Assembly: GCF_009497895.1 (NCBI RefSeq) | Contig: NZ_CP033116.1 | Location: forward strand, 1,984,001-2,048,000 | Length of the DNA stretch: 64,000 bases | Source of the DNA: Halopseudomonas pelagia | GTDB lineage: Bacteria > Pseudomonadota > Gammaproteobacteria > Pseudomonadales > Pseudomonadaceae | Reading direction: 5' to 3' | Part shown: in pieces, positions 61,690 through 64,000 of the stretch | Layout: the number at the start of each line of letters is the position of its first letter | Numbering within the stretch: the first letter of the stretch is position 1 | Notes under the pieces: model-generated | Seen by the model: only the letters and a program-made list of their open reading frames with translations | Told to the model about the DNA's origin: nothing | Database searches by the model: none | Translations under genes and position numbers: made by a program

Positions 61690-64000
61690 ATGCACAAGGA
61701 TTCACTCGATAGTCCGTTGTCCGCCGTTCTCGACAACCCGGCGTTCCTGCGCTGCCCAGGTGAGATGGCGGAACTGATCCGTGCTTTCGACTGGAACGCC
61801 ACCGGGCTGGGCCCGATTGTCCTGTGGCCGCTCAGCTTGAAGGCTGTCGTCGACCTTATGCTGCGCTCCTCGGTGCCTATGGCAATACTCTGGGGTAAGG
61901 ACGGCATTTTGATCTTCAACGATGCCTACTCGACATTTTCCGGCGCTCACTATCGTCACAAATTGGGCCGTAAGGTCGTCGACGCCTGGCCTGAAGCGGC
62001 GGCGTTCAACGCCAATGTCGTGAGTACCGTGCTTGCCGGAGAAACGCTGTCCTACCGCGATATCGAATTCACCTTGCAGCGTGGAGGCATACCAGAACCT
62101 GTTTGGATGGACCTGGACTACTCACCGATAGTAGGCGCGGGCGGAGATCCTGCGGGCGTGATGGCGATTGTCCGCGAAACCACTGAGAAAATTCTGGCCG
62201 CCAGGCAGGTGGTTAATGTCCAGCGACGGCAGCATCAGATGCTGCAACAGATGCCCGGATTTGTCGCAGTGTTGCAGGGGCCGGAGTTTATTTATGAGTA
62301 TGTCAATGACGCTTATATCAGGATCTCGCAGCGCACGGACTTCGTTGGCAGGCGCTTTCGGGATGTGTTCCCGGACGTAGCGGAGCAGGGTTTTTATGAA
62401 ATGCTCGACCGGGTATACGCCAGTGGCAAGGGCGTGGTCACCCGCAATATGCCGCTGAGACTACGTGGCAGCGATGAAGAGCAGTTTATCGATTTTGTCT
62501 TTGAACCCATCCGCGATGGGAGTGGGGCAGTCTCTGGACTGTTTATTGGCGGTTACGAGGTCACCGAAGCCTGCCGTGCGACTCAAGCGTTGAAAGCCAG
62601 CGAAGAACGGTTACTGGATCTCAATGCCAATCTCGAGCGCAAGGTCAGTGAGCGTACCCAGGCGCGCAGCCTTAGTTGGCGGGTCAGCCCTGATCTGATG
62701 GGCGCCTTGAACGCTGATGGCTACTTCATTACCTCCAACCCGGCCTGGCAGACGATGCTGGGCTGGACCGAGGAAGACCTGGCCGAGTACACCCTGTTTG
62801 ACCTGATTCATCCGGACGACATCGCCGCGACCATGCAGGCCTTTAAGGGAAACCTGCAAGGCTCACCGTCAATCCGCTTCCCCAACCGTTATCGTTGCAA
62901 GCACGGCGGTTATCGTTGGATCTCCTGGATCGGGGTGCCGGAAGACGGCATGATTTATTGCACTGGCCGCGATATTACTGAGGAAAAGCTGGCAGCGGCT
63001 GAGCGCGATCAGTTGTGGACGCTGTCTGAAGATCTGCTGGCGCGGGCCGATTATGACGGCAATCTTACAGCCGTTAACCCGGCCTGGACCCGGCTGCTGG
63101 GTTGGTCGGAAACCAAACTGCTAACTGACCGCTACGCCGAGATTATCCATCCCGATAATCTGCAGATGGTTATTGAACAGCTCGAGTTGATGGGGCAGAC
63201 CGGGCAGCCAACGCGTTTCGAGAACAGCATTCTCGCAGCTGACGGTGAATGGCGACCGATTGACTGGACGGTATCGCCGGAGCCGGGCGGTACCCATTTC
63301 ATCGCCATCGGCCGGGACCTTACCGAGCATAAAAATCGTGAAAAGGAACTGGTACGCGCTCAGGACGCGTTGCGCCAGGCACATAAAATGGAAGCGGTCG
63401 GCCAATTGACCGGGGGTATCGCCCACGATTTCAACAATTTGCTGGCGGCTATCAGCGGTAGTCTCGAGCTGCTGGAGATGTGCATTAACCAGGGCAAATT
63501 CGACGGTACCGAGCGCTATATCAATTCTGCCCAGGGCGCTTCCCGTCGCGCGGCCGCATTAACGCAGCGGCTCTTGGCTTTTTCACGCAGGCAGACGCTG
63601 GATCCCCGCCCCACTGATTGCAACAGGTTGGTGCAAGGCATGGAGGAGCTTATTCGTCGTAGTGTAGGACCTGAGGTTGACTTGCAATTCGTCAGCGAAC
63701 CGCAGCTCTGGACCACGCTGGTGGATGCATCGCAGTTGGAGAATGCGCTGCTGAATCTGTGTATCAATGGCCGTGATGCCATGGCGCCGCAAGGTGGTGC
63801 GTTGGTGATTGAAACCGCCAACCGCTGGCTCAATCAGCGCGACGCAGCCGTTTTCGATTTGCCCAGTGGGGCTTATGTCTTTCTCAGCGTGACCGACCAC
63901 GGCATTGGCATGACGCCTGAGATCGTCGATAAGGCTTTCGATCCGTTTTTTACCACCAAGCCCTTGGGCCAGGGAACGGGTTTGGGCCTGTCGATGATCC
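61690..64000 (+). CDS. multi-PAS sensor histidine kinase, 5' portion
   Basis: Open from ATG 61690 to the right edge, 770 codons visible. No transmembrane segment is seen, so it is a soluble kinase. PAS-like modules: one around residues 35-170 (PMAILWGKDGILIFNDAYSTF), one around 180-300 (MPGFVAVLQGPEFIYEYVNDAY), one around 335-440 (DLMGALNADGYFITSNPAWQTMLGW) and one around 450-560 (LLARADYDGNLTAVNPAWTRLLGW). HisKA then carries the H-box LTGGIAHDFNNLLAAISGS and HATPase_c begins (LENALLNLCINGRDAM, DHGIGMTPEIV, GTGLGLSMI). PAS domains 3 and 4 are near-repeats. A C-terminal receiver is likely past the edge, judging from similar proteins. Confidence 0.9.
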   Translation, partial: MHKDSLDSPLSAVLDNPAFLRCPGEMAELIRAFDWNATGLGPIVLWPLSLKAVVDLMLRSSVPMAILWGKDGILIFNDAYSTFSGAHYRHKLGRKVVDAWPEAAAFNANVVSTVLAGETLSYRDIEFTLQRGGIPEPVWMDLDYSPIVGAGGDPAGVMAIVRETTEKILAARQVVNVQRRQHQMLQQMPGFVAVLQGPEFIYEYVNDAYIRISQRTDFVGRRFRDVFPDVAEQGFYEMLDRVYASGKGVVTRNMPLRLRGSDEEQFIDFVFEPIRDGSGAVSGLFIGGYEVTEACRATQALKASEERLLDLNANLERKVSERTQARSLSWRVSPDLMGALNADGYFITSNPAWQTMLGWTEEDLAEYTLFDLIHPDDIAATMQAFKGNLQGSPSIRFPNRYRCKHGGYRWISWIGVPEDGMIYCTGRDITEEKLAAAERDQLWTLSEDLLARADYDGNLTAVNPAWTRLLGWSETKLLTDRYAEIIHPDNLQMVIEQLELMGQTGQPTRFENSILAADGEWRPIDWTVSPEPGGTHFIAIGRDLTEHKNREKELVRAQDALRQAHKMEAVGQLTGGIAHDFNNLLAAISGSLELLEMCINQGKFDGTERYINSAQGASRRAAALTQRLLAFSRRQTLDPRPTDCNRLVQGMEELIRRSVGPEVDLQFVSEPQLWTTLVDASQLENALLNLCINGRDAMAPQGGALVIETANRWLNQRDAAVFDLPSGAYVFLSVTDHGIGMTPEIVDKAFDPFFTTKPLGQGTGLGLSMI

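Overview
The window reads as chromosome of a gammaproteobacterium of the Pseudomonas type. Supporting genes are an Anr-type regulator beside a complete ccoNOQP-ccoGHIS cluster, a T6SS VgrG module, lower meta-cleavage genes in dmp/nah order, PpnN, YbaK and GlpK. The TRAP uptake genes, acidic protein tails and moderate GC would suit the marine Halopseudomonas side of the family; that placement is inference from gene content, not from a marker tree.

Layout. 1-3013: end of a catechol meta-cleavage operon (acetaldehyde dehydrogenase, hydroxy-oxovalerate aldolase, oxalocrotonate decarboxylase, tautomerase), closed by a LigB-like protein without its metal ligands. 3014-7459: inverted repeats, a secreted serine hydrolase, a chemoreceptor and a PhzF enzyme. 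7701-14229: orphan T6SS island (vgrG, DUF4123 adaptor, LysM effector candidate, and a convergent SUMF1-like lipoprotein). 14230-18249: dRS3-like repeats, a CsbD protein, secreted endonuclease I, a LuxR-type regulator whose receiver has lost its phospho-Asp, and an AI-2E family permease. 18300-24723: glycerol kinase, YbaK, an alkenal/curcumin-reductase-like enzyme with a palindromic operator candidate, and a hybrid kinase facing a NarL-type regulator.

24859-37164: MFS permease, NaChBac-type sodium channel, apt, anr, then the cbb3 oxidase assembly and structural genes, with an Anr box and -10 element in front of ccoN. 37469-41099: alpha/beta hydrolase and a chemoreceptor gene interrupted by an intact 1231-bp IS3-family element; its missing 53-residue C-terminus is readable on the other side. 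41237-44588: TRAP transporter and a selenocysteine tRNA. 44765-53864: apbC/mrp, dcd, porin, GNAT, CAP-domain protein, second CsbD, DMT exporter, parvulin, a VWA-like plus membrane J-protein pair, flavin reductase and a small ORF6N-like protein.

53989-57993: a WecG-type glycosyltransferase followed by a tight four-gene set (acyl-CoA-dehydrogenase-like protein, PIG-L deacetylase, SAM methyltransferase, GT2) that looks like an uncharacterised small biosynthetic pathway. 58105-64000: DJ-1/PfpI protein, small secreted protein, SH3-domain membrane protein, PpnN, and the 5' part of a multi-PAS histidine kinase that runs off the end.

The best candidates for undescribed biology are the four-gene set, the LysM effector with its SUMF1 neighbour, the metal-less LigB protein and the receiver without phospho-Asp. 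No CRISPR array, rRNA or prophage block was seen.
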